DNA of 64,000 nt from Taklimakanibacter lacteus (GCA_003576695.1 QOZQ01000001.1:558001-622000); one strand, 5' to 3'; shown: positions 7,351-15,576, counted from the stretch's first letter. The notes: generated from the sequence alone by a model not told the origin. Translations and numbers: made by a program.

Positions 7351-8880
7351 CTAGTGTTGTGCCGCGGTTTGAACTCGCCGCAGCATGAACATCGCCAGGA
7401 GTGCCGCGAAAAGCGCGATCGCCGTGCAGACCACCGATGTCGTCACGAGGGCGGCGGTGAAGGCCTCGCGCGCGGTCGTGAGAAGGACGCTCGCGACATC
7501 CGCCGGCAATTCGGCAGCCACGGCGACGGCGCCGCCCAGCGTGCTTTGCGCCGCTTCTGCGGCATCGGAGGGAAGATCGGCCGGGACGGCTGAGCTCATG
7601 GAGGTGCGATAGATCGCCGTCATGATGCTGCCGAGCAGAGCGATACCGAGCGCGCCGCCGAATTCGGCACTCGTTTCCGAAATTGCCGCGGCGGCGCCGG
7701 CGCGTTCCGGTGGTGCCGAAGTCACCACGAAGTCGGTCGCCAGCGTGAAAACCGGCGCCAGGCCCAGTGACAGGAGGACGAAGCCCGACACCAGCACGGC
7801 CAGGCCATGGGTGCTGCCGATCTGGGTGAGGAGCAGGCAGGCAAGCGCTGCGATGGCGAGGCCGCCCGCCATCACATAGACCGGCCGGACCTTGCGCACG
7901 ATCCGAGGCGCCAGCATCGAGCCTGCCACGAAAGCGAGACCGGATGGCATCATCCACAACCCCGCCTGCAGCGGCCGCATGCCGAGGACAAGCTGCAGAT
8001 ATTGCGAGATGAACAGGAAGAAGCCGAAGGCGACGAGCACGCCCAGCATGTAGACGGCGAGAGAAATGCTGAAAGCGGGCTTCCTGAACAGCGACAGGTC
8101 GATCAGCGGATCGGCGAGATGAAGCTGCCGGCGCGCAAAGATTGTCGCGACAGCGATGCCGAGCAAAGCGGACAGGATGGGCCGCCATCCCATGCCATAT
8201 TCGGCAAACTGCTTCAGGCCATAGATCAGGGCCAGCACGGCGATGAGGGAGAGGGCGGCACTCGCAATGTCGAGGCGCGTCGCGCCGGGATCGCGGAATT
8301 CCGGCAGCAGTGCCGGCGCCACTGCGAGCAGCAGCAGCATGATCGGCACATTCACCAGGAAGACCGAGCCCCACCAGAAATGCTCGAGCAGCAGGCCGCC
8401 GACAAGGGGCCCGATGGCGCCGCCGATCGAGAAGCTCGCGATCCACATGCCGATGGCGGTGGTGCGCTCATGCGGGTCATGGAACATGTTGCGGATGAGC
8501 GAGAGCGTCGAGGGTGCAAGCGTCGCGCCGGCAATGCCGAGAACGGCGCGCGCCAGGATCAGCATCGGCGCGCTCGCGGCAAAAGCGGCGAAGACCGAAG
8601 CTGCGCCAAAGGCCAGAGCGCCGATCATCAGCAATTTGCGCCGGCCGATACGATCGCCGAGATTGCCCATGATGATGAGCGAGCCCGCGACGAAGAAGCC
8701 GTAGATGTCGACGATCCACAGAAGCTGGGATGCGCTGGGTTTCAGATCCTCGCTCAATTTCGGCACCGCCAGATTGAGCACCGTCAGATCCATCGAATAG
8801 AGGAGACAGGGCAGTGCGATGACGGCGAGCCCGATCCATTCGCGGGTGCCGGCCTTTTGCGGCACATCGGAGGTCGACAT
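7351..8880 (-). CDS. MFS multidrug efflux transporter, DHA2 (EmrB/QacA) type
   Basis: A 509-residue polytopic membrane protein with about 14 hydrophobic segments, the length and pattern of drug:H+ antiporter family 2. It has the motif A-like loop GNLGDRIGRRKL between helices 2 and 3, the LWIVDIYGFFVAGSLIIMGNL helix 2 region, and the motif C-like GIAGATLAPS. It probably exports a hydrophobic compound; the substrate is unknown. It follows the SDR gene on the same strand across a 65-base gap containing a 7-bp inverted repeat. Confidence 0.88.
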   Translation of the reverse strand: MSTSDVPQKAGTREWIGLAVIALPCLLYSMDLTVLNLAVPKLSEDLKPSASQLLWIVDIYGFFVAGSLIIMGNLGDRIGRRKLLMIGALAFGAASVFAAFAASAPMLILARAVLGIAGATLAPSTLSLIRNMFHDPHERTTAIGMWIASFSIGGAIGPLVGGLLLEHFWWGSVFLVNVPIMLLLLAVAPALLPEFRDPGATRLDIASAALSLIAVLALIYGLKQFAEYGMGWRPILSALLGIAVATIFARRQLHLADPLIDLSLFRKPAFSISLAVYMLGVLVAFGFFLFISQYLQLVLGMRPLQAGLWMMPSGLAFVAGSMLAPRIVRKVRPVYVMAGGLAIAALACLLLTQIGSTHGLAVLVSGFVLLSLGLAPVFTLATDFVVTSAPPERAGAAAAISETSAEFGGALGIALLGSIMTAIYRTSMSSAVPADLPSDAAEAAQSTLGGAVAVAAELPADVASVLLTTAREAFTAALVTTSVVCTAIALFAALLAMFMLRRVQTAAQH

Positions 8881-8902
8881 GGTTTCTTCCCATCAGCTAT
8901 GC

Positions 8903-8929
8903 GCGGCACTTTATATTATTATGTGCCGC
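8903..8929. repeat. 7-bp inverted repeat upstream of the MFS gene
   Basis: GCGGCAC, 13 A/T-rich bases, then GTGCCGC. It sits 23 bases before the MFS start and 17 bases after the SDR stop. The loop is long and no T-run follows, so an operator is more likely than a terminator. No regulator gene is adjacent to assign it to. Confidence 0.4.
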
Positions 8930-8945
8930 AACGGTGTCAGCAGCG

Positions 8946-9737
8946 TCAGTCGAGCAATGTCCCGCAAGTGAGATTGGCCACCGTGCCGGTCATGGCGCCG
9001 GCCTTGTCGGAAGCCATGAAGGCTGCGGTCTCGGCCACTTCGGCAAGGGTCGGATAGCGCTTCAGCAAAGTCTGCGCCGGACCTGCCAGCATCTCGTCCA
9101 CGGTGATGCCGGCGCGATCGGCCATGGGCTGGAACACCTGGCGGCCATGCGATCCGAGCGCCAGCGCTTCGGGCAGTGCATGCGGGCGCAGGCAGATGAC
9201 CCGAATGCCGGAAGGCGCCAGCTCGCAAGCGAGCAGCCGCGAGAAGCCTTCGATCGCAGCACAGGCGACGCCGAAGCCCAGATAGCCGGTGCCGGGCAGG
9301 TAGCCGCCGGGCGTCGACAAGGTAAGGATCACGCCCCGGCTGCGCTTCGCCATATGGAAGGCGACCGCCTTGGCGGTGATGAAATGAGCTTGCGCATAGG
9401 CGATGATCGGGAACGCATAGTCGTCGAGAGTGAGATCGACAAAGGATGTGCCCTGGACATGGACAAGGCCGATCGCGTTGAGCGCGATATCGATGCCGCC
9501 TGTCCTGGCCGCCACCATGTCGGCATGGGCCTTTACCGCTTCCTCGTCGAAAGCGTCGATCTCTGTGATCTCGACATCACCGCCCTCGGCTGAAATGTCG
9601 GTCGCGACCTTGACGAGCTTGCTCAAGGTGCGCCCGGCCAGGAAGACCTTCGCACCTTCCCGGGCAAAGGCGCGCGCTACAGCGCCGCCAACAGCTCCAC
9701 CCCCGCCATAGATGATGGCGGTCTTGTCCGCGAGCAT
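8946..9737 (-). CDS. Short-chain dehydrogenase-like protein lacking the Tyr/Lys pair
   Basis: A 263-residue Rossmann-fold protein with a glycine-rich nucleotide motif (YGGGGAVGGAVARAF) and the typical SDR strand order. The usual YxxxK catalytic segment aligns with FGVACAAIEG, so the tyrosine is Phe and the lysine is Cys. The preceding LSTPGG retains a serine. It may be a non-classical SDR or bind nucleotide without normal dehydrogenase chemistry. It lies on the minus strand between the DUF1428 gene and the MFS pump, probably in one transcription unit with some of them. Confidence 0.75.
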   Translation of the reverse strand: MLADKTAIIYGGGGAVGGAVARAFAREGAKVFLAGRTLSKLVKVATDISAEGGDVEITEIDAFDEEAVKAHADMVAARTGGIDIALNAIGLVHVQGTSFVDLTLDDYAFPIIAYAQAHFITAKAVAFHMAKRSRGVILTLSTPGGYLPGTGYLGFGVACAAIEGFSRLLACELAPSGIRVICLRPHALPEALALGSHGRQVFQPMADRAGITVDEMLAGPAQTLLKRYPTLAEVAETAAFMASDKAGAMTGTVANLTCGTLLD

Positions 9738-9769
9738 CGGATACTCCTGTCGTTAAACCCTGTCGTAGA

Positions 9770-10132
9770 TCATGCCGCGACGATGACCTTGAAGCCGCCA
9801 TAGATCATGCGCTTGGCATCGAAAGGCATCTTCTTCGGATCCATTCCGGAAAGGCGCGGATCCGCCATCACCTTCTTGTTGATGCGGTTGCGCTCGGCCT
9901 TGGATTTGTAGGTAATCCAGGCGAAGATCACCGTCTCGCTCGGCTTCTGCTTCACGCTTCTCGGGAAGGACGTGAGCTTGCCCATCGGCACGTCATCGGC
10001 GATGCATTCCTTGTAATCGATCGCGCCATGCTCGCGCCACACCTTGCCGGCGAGCCTGGCCAGCTTGCGATAATCGCCCAGCTTCTTCTTGGGCACCGCA
10101 ACAATGAAACCATCGACATAAGCCATGTTCAC
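9770..10132 (-). CDS. DUF1428-family protein
   Basis: A 120-residue cytoplasmic protein with the DUF1428 pattern. It has MAYVDGFIVAVPKK at the N-terminus, WREHGAIDYKEC in the middle, WITYKSKAERNRINKKVMADPR, and the C-terminal MIYGGFKVIV. The family has a ferredoxin-like (dimeric alpha-beta barrel) fold and no established function. It lies 34 bases after the ECF sigma factor on the same strand. DUF1428, DGPF and VOC proteins often accompany ECF42-type sigma factors, so it may be part of that regulon. Confidence 0.85.
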   Translation of the reverse strand: MNMAYVDGFIVAVPKKKLGDYRKLARLAGKVWREHGAIDYKECIADDVPMGKLTSFPRSVKQKPSETVIFAWITYKSKAERNRINKKVMADPRLSGMDPKKMPFDAKRMIYGGFKVIVAA

Positions 10133-10166
10133 TCTCCTTGGATTTCAGATTTGTGGACCAGCCAGG

Positions 10167-11432
10167 TCAGGGCGACCGGCAGGCCTCGGCGCGGGCGAGC
10201 AGCAAAGCGCGCTCGCGAGCATTCCGGGGGAGCGACGCGGCGCGGCGGAACTCCGCTTCCGCTTCGCTGAGCCGGCCGAGCTTGACGAGGAAATCGCCGC
10301 GCACGCTCGGCAAGAGATAATAGGCCTTGAGCGCTTCCTCCCCGATCAGGGCATCGGTGAGATCGAGACCTGCCTGCGGGCCGCTTTTCATGGAATGCGC
10401 CACGGCGCGATTGAGTTCCACGACGGGGGACGCTTCGAGGGCTGCCAGCACATCGTAGAGTCGGGCGATGCGCGACCAGTCGGTTGCTTCCGCCGTGGTC
10501 GCCCGCGCATGGCACGCGGCAATCGCCGCCTGCAGCACATAACGGCCAGGTGAAGGGGTGAGCTTCTCGGCACGCGCCAAAGCGGCAAGGCCGCGCCTGA
10601 TCAGCAACTGGTCCCACAGGGCCCGGTTCTGGTCGAGCAGCAGGATGGGCTCGCCCTCGGCATTGATACGCGCTTCGGTGCGCGAGGCCTGGATCTCCAT
10701 CAGCGCCACGAGGCCATGCACTTCCGCTTCCTGAGGTGCCAGCCCGGCCAGGATGCGGCCGAGGCGCAGCGCCTCCTCGCAAAGCTGCGGACGCATCCAG
10801 TCGTCGCCCTTGGTCGCCGAATAGCCTTCGTTGAAGATGAGATAGATGACCTCGAGAACCGAGGCAAGGCGGGCGATGAGCTCCGGCCCGCGCGGCAGCT
10901 CGAAGGGAACCTTCCTCTCCGCCAGCGTGCGCTTGGCGCGCACGATGCGCTGCGCAATGGCAGGCTCGGTCTGCAGAAATGCCCGGGCGATTTCCTCGGT
11001 GGTCAATCCGCCGATCAGGCGCAGGGTCAAGGCGGTGCGCGCTTCGGTCGAGAGCGCCGGATGGCAGGAGATGAAGATGAGGCGCAGGAGATCGTCGCCT
11101 ACCGGATCGTCGAGCGCATCTTCCAGCTCCTGGAGCGCCTCCTCCTGGTCGGCGTCGCGTTCGCGGCCGATCTCGGCATGTTTGGTCGAAGCGAGTTTCG
11201 CCTTGCGCATCCGGTCGATGGCGCGATTTCTCGCCGCCGTCATGAGCCAGGCGCCCGGCCGATCCGGTATGCCGGCCTTCGGCCATTGCTCGAGCGCCGT
11301 CAGCAAGGCTTCCTGCGCCAATTCCTCGGCCTGGCCGATGTCGCGGGTGAAGCGGGTCAGGGCAGCGATGAGCTTCGCCTGCTCGATCCTCCATATGGCG
11401 TCGATCGCGCGATGAGCTTCGGACATGGTCAT
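10167..11432 (-). CDS. ECF42-type RNA polymerase sigma factor with C-terminal helical (TPR-like) domain
   Basis: A 421-residue sigma-70 family protein. Region 2 spans about residues 5-75, with RFTRDIGQAEELAQEALLTALEQWP and a basic WLMTAARNRAIDRMRK. Region 4 follows, with LRLIGGLTTEEIARAFLQTEPAIAQRIVRAKR. About 200 further residues include SVLEVIYLIFNEGYSA and VVELNRAVAHS, the conserved extension of the ECF42 group. No anti-sigma factor gene is adjacent, as expected for ECF42, where the extension itself is thought to control activity. DGPF-motif genes, the hallmark targets, lie directly upstream with a fitting promoter. An ATG 6 bases downstream is an alternative start. Confidence 0.9.
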   Translation of the reverse strand: MTMSEAHRAIDAIWRIEQAKLIAALTRFTRDIGQAEELAQEALLTALEQWPKAGIPDRPGAWLMTAARNRAIDRMRKAKLASTKHAEIGRERDADQEEALQELEDALDDPVGDDLLRLIFISCHPALSTEARTALTLRLIGGLTTEEIARAFLQTEPAIAQRIVRAKRTLAERKVPFELPRGPELIARLASVLEVIYLIFNEGYSATKGDDWMRPQLCEEALRLGRILAGLAPQEAEVHGLVALMEIQASRTEARINAEGEPILLLDQNRALWDQLLIRRGLAALARAEKLTPSPGRYVLQAAIAACHARATTAEATDWSRIARLYDVLAALEASPVVELNRAVAHSMKSGPQAGLDLTDALIGEEALKAYYLLPSVRGDFLVKLGRLSEAEAEFRRAASLPRNARERALLLARAEACRSP

Positions 11433-11503
11433 GATGTCCGATCACACCATCTTCGCTTCTTCGCCGCAAGATCATCTGCCGCATCACTATCCGCATCCGG
11501 TTG

Positions 11504-11527
11504 GGCCCACGAGCAGGCTCGTGGGCC
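11504..11527 (-). terminator. Perfect 11-bp hairpin between DGPF gene and sigma gene
   Basis: GGCCCACGAGC, two bases, then GCTCGTGGGCC. It lies 9 bases after the stop of the DGPF gene and 72 bases before the sigma factor start. No T-run follows on the minus strand, so it may slow or partly terminate transcription, or protect the upstream mRNA end, rather than act as a full terminator. Confidence 0.5.
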
Positions 11528-11535
11528 GGGTTCGC

Positions 11536-11964
11536 TTACGATTTCCGGGCAAGCTTCTGGGCTTCTGCCCAGACGCGTTCTTCCTGCGCGCGGAGCTCGG
11601 GCGTGAAGGCTTCGCCGAAATCCTCCGCTTCGAAGACCTGGCGGATCTCGATCACGTCGCCGTCCAGCATCGGGCAGCGCTTGACCCAGTCGAGGGCCTC
11701 GTCCATCGATCTCACCTTCCAGATCCAGTAGCCGGCGATGAGCTCCTTGGTCTCGGCGAAGGGACCATCGATCACCTTCGGCGCCTTGCCGGTGAACTCC
11801 ACCCGCTTGCCTTTGCTACTCGGATGCAGGCCGTCACCGCCCAGCATGATGCCGGCCTTGACCAGTTCCTCATTGTAGTTGCCCATCGCGGCCAGGAGCT
11901 CGGTCGAGGGCATGACGCCCGCTTCCGTATCCCTGGTGGCCTTGACGATTACCATCACTTTCAT
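11536..11964 (-). CDS. YCII/DGPF-domain protein (ECF42 partner)
   Basis: A 142-residue protein with an MVIVKATRDTEAG N-terminus and the DGPFAETKELIAGYWIWKV motif that names the DGPF (YCII-related) family. The fold is a dimeric ferredoxin-like barrel; a conserved histidine/aspartate pair is thought to be functional in YciI, but the reaction here is unknown. The ATG at 11964 is chosen because CGGAG lies a few bases upstream; a GTG 9 bases earlier is also open. It sits 104 bases before the ECF42 sigma gene, the classic arrangement. Confidence 0.88.
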   Translation of the reverse strand: MKVMVIVKATRDTEAGVMPSTELLAAMGNYNEELVKAGIMLGGDGLHPSSKGKRVEFTGKAPKVIDGPFAETKELIAGYWIWKVRSMDEALDWVKRCPMLDGDVIEIRQVFEAEDFGEAFTPELRAQEERVWAEAQKLARKS

Positions 11965-11977
11965 TTCACGCACTCCG

Positions 11978-12406
11978 TTACGGTGTTCCGGCGGTGACGA
12001 CCATCCAGCCCACGCCGAACTTGTCGGCGACCATGCCGAAGCTCGTCGCGAAGAAGGTCTTGATCAGCGGCTGCTGGACCTGGCCGTCCTTGGCGAGGGC
12101 GTCAAATACCTTTTTCGCTTCGGCATCGTCCTTGACCTGGAGCGCCAGGGAAACGCCGGCGAAATTGGTCTTGCCCGAGCACATGCCGTCGCTCGCCATG
12201 ATCAGCGAATCGCCGACCTTGAATTCCGAATGCATGATCTTGTCGGCGGGTGGGGTCATGCCGGCACAGCCTTCGCCGGAGCCTTCCATGGGTGGGGCAT
12301 CCTTGAAATGCATCTTGGTGCCGACCTTGGCGCCGATCGCCCTGGTGTAGAAATCAAGCGCTTCTTCGGCGCGACCCTCGAAAGACAGATAGGGTTGGAC
12401 TTGCAT
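11978..12406 (-). CDS. PhnB-like VOC (glyoxalase/bleomycin-resistance fold) protein
   Basis: A 142-residue protein that starts QPYLSFEGRAEEALDFYTRAIGAKV, the PhnB/YhjF-like VOC signature. It ends with the FGMVADKFGVGWMV segment seen in that subfamily. The two beta-alpha-beta-beta-beta repeats of a VOC fold fit the length. PhnB-like proteins have no settled activity. It is encoded between two DGPF genes on the same strand with short gaps, so it should share the ECF42-dependent transcript. Confidence 0.85.
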   Translation of the reverse strand: MQVQPYLSFEGRAEEALDFYTRAIGAKVGTKMHFKDAPPMEGSGEGCAGMTPPADKIMHSEFKVGDSLIMASDGMCSGKTNFAGVSLALQVKDDAEAKKVFDALAKDGQVQQPLIKTFFATSFGMVADKFGVGWMVVTAGTP

Positions 12407-12432
12407 GGTCGTTCTCCTCTGGTTGCTAAAGC

Positions 12433-12849
12433 TTATTGTCTCTTGCCGCTGCCCACTTCCATTTCGCGGAAGCGGTTGATCGCCTCGCCTTGAGTGAAAT
12501 CCTCAAGCTCGAATAGTTGGCGGATTTCGATCTCGCCGTCCTCATTATGGGGATTGGGGAAGCGGCGCGCCCATTCGAGCGCTTCCTCGCGCGATTTCAC
12601 CTGGATGATGGTGTAGCCGGCAATGAGCTCCTTGGTCTCGGCGAAGGGGCCATCGATGACCCGGCGTTTGCCGCCTTCATATCTGATGCGGAAGCCCTCT
12701 GAGCTGGGCTGCAGGCCATTGGCATCGAGCAGGACGCCCGCACTGGCCAGCTCCTCATGGAAGGTCGCCATGGTGGCGAGCAGGCTTTCCTCGGGCATGC
12801 GGCCCGCTTCCGAGTCCCTCGATGCCTTGACGATGATCATGAAACGCAT
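12433..12849 (-). CDS. YCII/DGPF-domain protein, first gene of the ECF42 target operon
   Basis: A 138-residue paralogue of the DGPF protein two genes downstream. It has MRFMIIVKASRDSEAG at the start and VIDGPFAETKELIAGYTIIQVKS in the middle. It is the first gene after the predicted ECF promoter at 12900-12926 and is followed by the VOC gene after 26 bases. The role of DGPF proteins in the ECF42 response is not established. The two copies point to local duplication. Confidence 0.88.
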   Translation of the reverse strand: MRFMIIVKASRDSEAGRMPEESLLATMATFHEELASAGVLLDANGLQPSSEGFRIRYEGGKRRVIDGPFAETKELIAGYTIIQVKSREEALEWARRFPNPHNEDGEIEIRQLFELEDFTQGEAINRFREMEVGSGKRQ

Positions 12850-12899
12850 TCTTCAGTCTCCTGTCGGGTTGGGAGCCGTTTCTGGGGCTCTATCCCGAC

Positions 12900-12926
12900 G
12901 ACGAATGAGGCTTGGCGAAATCGACA
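12900..12926 (-). promoter_or_regulatory. Predicted ECF42-type promoter
   Basis: Read on the minus strand, TGTCGA (12926-12921) is followed after 17 bases by CGTC (12903-12900), about 50 bases before the first DGPF start. TGTCGA and a CGTC-like -10 at this spacing are what is described for ECF42 target promoters. Only this copy was found by eye upstream of the cluster. Confidence 0.6.
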
Positions 12927-12978
12927 TGGCCCTCAATCTTTTTTTGTATTTATTTCTGCCGTGGCGGCAGTCCGGGTC

Positions 12979-13662
12979 TCAGGCCCCTTGCCGGCCCAAG
13001 GGTGTCAGATCGAGATAATGCAGAACCGGCACCAAAGGTTCGACGCCGCGGGCATAGGTCGAATAGGTGTGGAACAGCTGATCGCCATCCTTGAGGAAAA
13101 CGCTGACGCCGTGATGCTCGCCATCGGCGAACCATGGCTCGCCATTTTTCAGGTGCTCGGCGCGGGGGCGATAGTTGTATTCGGCCGGCGCCACCTTCTC
13201 GTCCGAGGTGACATGGAAATCATAGTTGAAGTCGCTGCCGAAGGATGAATAGAGCGGCAGGTCCCAGCCCATGGCCTTGCGGTAGGCGGAGAGCTTCGCC
13301 TGCGGGGCACGGGATATGATGGCGAGCGACGTATCGCGCTCGTGGAGATCCTTCACATCGGGGATGTCGTTGACGAAACCGGTGCAGCCGGCACAGGCCT
13401 TCTCCCAGGCCGGGTCGAACATGAAGTGATAGACGATGAGCTGGCGGCGGCCGGCAAAGAGATCGGCGAGCTTCACCTGGCCATCGGGACCTTCGAACAC
13501 ATAGTCCTTCTCGATCCTCACCATCGGCAGCTGCCGGCGTTCGGCATTGAGCGCGTCGCGCTCGTGCATCAGGCGCTTCTCCTTCTCGAGAAGTCCTTTT
13601 CGGGCCATGAGCCATTCGGCGCGTGAGGCGATTTTCGGCAAGGTCGCGGTCGTCTCAGTCAT
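12979..13662 (-). CDS. DUF899-family thioredoxin-like protein
   Basis: A 227-residue DUF899 protein. The N-terminus has the ARKGLLEKEKRLMHERDAL helix. There follow the thioredoxin-fold core with LIVYHFMFDPAWEKACAGC (a CxxC pair) and the C-terminal VFLKDGDQLFHTYSTYARGVE, all family features. The biochemical role is unknown, although the fold and cysteine pair suggest a redox function. It is the downstream member of a tandem DUF899 pair and lies 130 bases upstream of the DGPF operon. The 155-base space before it contains a 12-base palindrome. Confidence 0.85.
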   Translation of the reverse strand: MTETTATLPKIASRAEWLMARKGLLEKEKRLMHERDALNAERRQLPMVRIEKDYVFEGPDGQVKLADLFAGRRQLIVYHFMFDPAWEKACAGCTGFVNDIPDVKDLHERDTSLAIISRAPQAKLSAYRKAMGWDLPLYSSFGSDFNYDFHVTSDEKVAPAEYNYRPRAEHLKNGEPWFADGEHHGVSVFLKDGDQLFHTYSTYARGVEPLVPVLHYLDLTPLGRQGA

Positions 13663-13777
13663 CGAGAGTACTCCTTGTTCCCGGTTAGTGGCGCAATGCC
13701 GGCAGGGCCAAGCATTCCCAACTTGCTATTTCCGCGATGCGTCCCCCGATCGCGAATTTTACCGTCCGGACAAATAT

Positions 13778-13789
13778 GTTGATATCAAC
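13778..13789. repeat. 12-base palindrome between the DUF899 genes
   Basis: GTTGATATCAAC is a perfect palindrome in an A/T-rich patch 116 bases upstream of the second DUF899 gene. It could be an operator for a small dimeric regulator. No other copy was noticed in the window. Confidence 0.35.
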
Positions 13790-13818
13790 CTTATTCAAAG
13801 ATGTCAAACGGCAAAAGA

Positions 13819-14592
13819 TCAGCTGCAACAGTTTTCGGCTTTGGAGCCGGGCACGAAGCGTCCCAGCCGGTTGACATGGCCGTCATGATCGTAGCGGTCA
13901 TGCAGCCTGACCCAATCGGTGAGATTGAAATTGGGACCATGCTCGTTGCGGCCCTTTGGCGTCATGTCGAGGAACATATAGGAGCCCAGGATTTCCTCGC
14001 CGCCGCGGCCGAAGGTGGAATAGGTGTGGAAGATCTCGCCATTGTTGTCCTTATAGAAGACGCTTATTCCTGAAAGATCCTCGATGCCGACTTCGGTCTG
14101 CTCATAATTATAGGTGGTCTCGCCGTCGGCCATCTGCTGCGGCGTGAAGGACACGTTGAAATCATAATTGAAGTCGCTGCCGAAGGAGGACACGAAGGGG
14201 AATTCCCATCCCATGCGCCGGCGATAGGCTTCGATCTCGCCGATGGGTGCGCGGGCCACCGCGACAAAGGCGATGTCGTGATGGCGCAAATGCGTGAGCG
14301 CGCCTTCGACATGATCGACCTCGAAGGAACAGCCGACGCAGCCTTCCTCCTGGCCGGGCGCCAGCATGAAATGCTTGACGATGAGCTGGCTGTTGCCCTG
14401 GAAGAGATCGCCGAGACTCTTTCGGCCCGCCGGCGTGTCGAAGCCATAGTTTTTCTCGATCCGGACCCAGGGCAATTCGCGCCGCTCGGCGCTCAGCCTG
14501 TCGCGCATCCGGGTGAACTCCTTCTCCTTGGTGAGGAAAGCCTTGCGGGCAATGGTCCATTGTTCGCGGCTGACGATCTCATGTTCGGACAT
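13819..14592 (-). CDS. DUF899-family thioredoxin-like protein
   Basis: A 257-residue DUF899 protein, paralogous to the next gene on the strand. It shows the same ARKAFLTKEKEFTRMRDRLSAERRELPWVRI start, LIVKHFMLAPGQEEGCVGC with a CxxC pair, and a FYKDNNGEIFHTYSTFGRGGE C-terminal block. It has an extra tail of about 30 residues. The start at 14592 is preferred because AAGGAG lies 6 bases upstream, while the ATG at 14598 abuts that site. It follows the SRPBCC genes on the same strand by 31 bases and may share their transcript. Confidence 0.85.
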   Translation of the reverse strand: MSEHEIVSREQWTIARKAFLTKEKEFTRMRDRLSAERRELPWVRIEKNYGFDTPAGRKSLGDLFQGNSQLIVKHFMLAPGQEEGCVGCSFEVDHVEGALTHLRHHDIAFVAVARAPIGEIEAYRRRMGWEFPFVSSFGSDFNYDFNVSFTPQQMADGETTYNYEQTEVGIEDLSGISVFYKDNNGEIFHTYSTFGRGGEEILGSYMFLDMTPKGRNEHGPNFNLTDWVRLHDRYDHDGHVNRLGRFVPGSKAENCCS

Positions 14593-14623
14593 TGTCATCT
14601 CCTTACGCTCTTAACTTGTTTGA

Positions 14624-15100
14624 TCAGATGTTCCCGGCGGCGGCGACATAGGCGCCGAGCTTGTCGAAAGCCTCGCTCCAACCACCCTCATGGCCATCGC
14701 GCTCCTCGACCGACTGGAACGGCGCCTGCGTGAAGGTCATGCGGGTCTTGCCGTTCTCCTCGGCGAAGGTGATGGTCACCAGGTTTTCCTGGCCGCGCTC
14801 GCCATCCTCCTCCCAGGCAAAGGTGAAGACCAGGCGCCTGGCCTCAACGACTTCGCGATAGACGCCGCGGAACCAATAGTCCTTGCCTTCGGCGGAGCGG
14901 ATCAAGGCGCGATATTCACCACCGGGCCGCACATCGAGCTTGGCCGAAGGAGCGGTGAAGCCCTTGGGTCCCATCCAGCGCACCAAATGCTCAGGCTCGG
15001 TCCAGGCCTTGTAGACAAGGATCGCCGGCGCATCGAGAACGCGCGTGATGACGAGCTCGAGCCTGTCCTTCCTGATGTCGGTGTTGTTCGCAGCCGGCAT
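14624..15100 (-). CDS. SRPBCC/AHSA1-domain protein
   Basis: A 158-residue START-like protein of the Activator-of-Hsp90-ATPase homologue 1 type. It has LVITRVLDAPAILVYKAWTEPEHLVRWMGPKGFT near the start, VRPGGEYRALIRSAEG, and the C-terminal helix GGWSEAFDKLGAYVA. These proteins form a hydrophobic cavity and bind small ligands; in ArsR cassettes their role is unclear. The ATG at 15100 is used because AAGGA precedes it at good spacing, whereas a GTG at 15118 would overlap the upstream stop. It is the third gene of the ArsR-led operon. Confidence 0.85.
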   Translation of the reverse strand: MPAANNTDIRKDRLELVITRVLDAPAILVYKAWTEPEHLVRWMGPKGFTAPSAKLDVRPGGEYRALIRSAEGKDYWFRGVYREVVEARRLVFTFAWEEDGERGQENLVTITFAEENGKTRMTFTQAPFQSVEERDGHEGGWSEAFDKLGAYVAAAGNI

Positions 15101-15114
15101 GGTGTTTCCTTTCG

Positions 15115-15576
15115 TCACGCAAGATCGCGTAGATATTCATCGATGAGATCGAAGGCGCTGCTCCAGCCTTCCTCATGGCCGTTGCGGTCGGCGATCGTGT
15201 CGAAGACGCCCTGGTGGAAGGTGAGCAGCGTCCTGCCGTCTGCTTCGGTGAAAAGTGCCGTCACCAGAGTGAGGGGGCCGGGCGACTTGCCCGGCATCTC
15301 GAAGCCATGGGTGAAGACCAGGCGCTCCGGCACGACGATCTCGCGGAACTCGCCATAAGAAGAGAATTTCATGCCGTCGGGACTGCGCGAATGAATGCGC
15401 CAGCTGCCGCCGGGCTTGAGATCGACCTCGCAGGACAAAGTGCGGAAACCGCGCGGTCCCCACCAATGAACGAGGTGTCTGGGATCGGTCCACAGGGCGA
15501 AGACGAGCGTGCGCGGCGCATCGAAGTGGCGCGAGAGATGAAGCTCGCGGGCGGGTGCTTCAGCTTTGCGGGCCAT
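15115..15576 (-). CDS. SRPBCC/AHSA1-domain protein
   Basis: A 153-residue paralogue of the next gene. It has LHLSRHFDAPRTLVFALWTDPRHLVHWWGPRGFRT, LKPGGSWRIHSRSPDG and the C-terminal EEGWSSAFDLIDEYL. It overlaps the ArsR gene by 17 bases, which is the common arsR-SRPBCC fusion-like pair. Its ligand is unknown. The two tandem copies here resemble each other throughout, so a duplication is likely. Confidence 0.85.
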   Translation of the reverse strand: MARKAEAPARELHLSRHFDAPRTLVFALWTDPRHLVHWWGPRGFRTLSCEVDLKPGGSWRIHSRSPDGMKFSSYGEFREIVVPERLVFTHGFEMPGKSPGPLTLVTALFTEADGRTLLTFHQGVFDTIADRNGHEEGWSSAFDLIDEYLRDLA

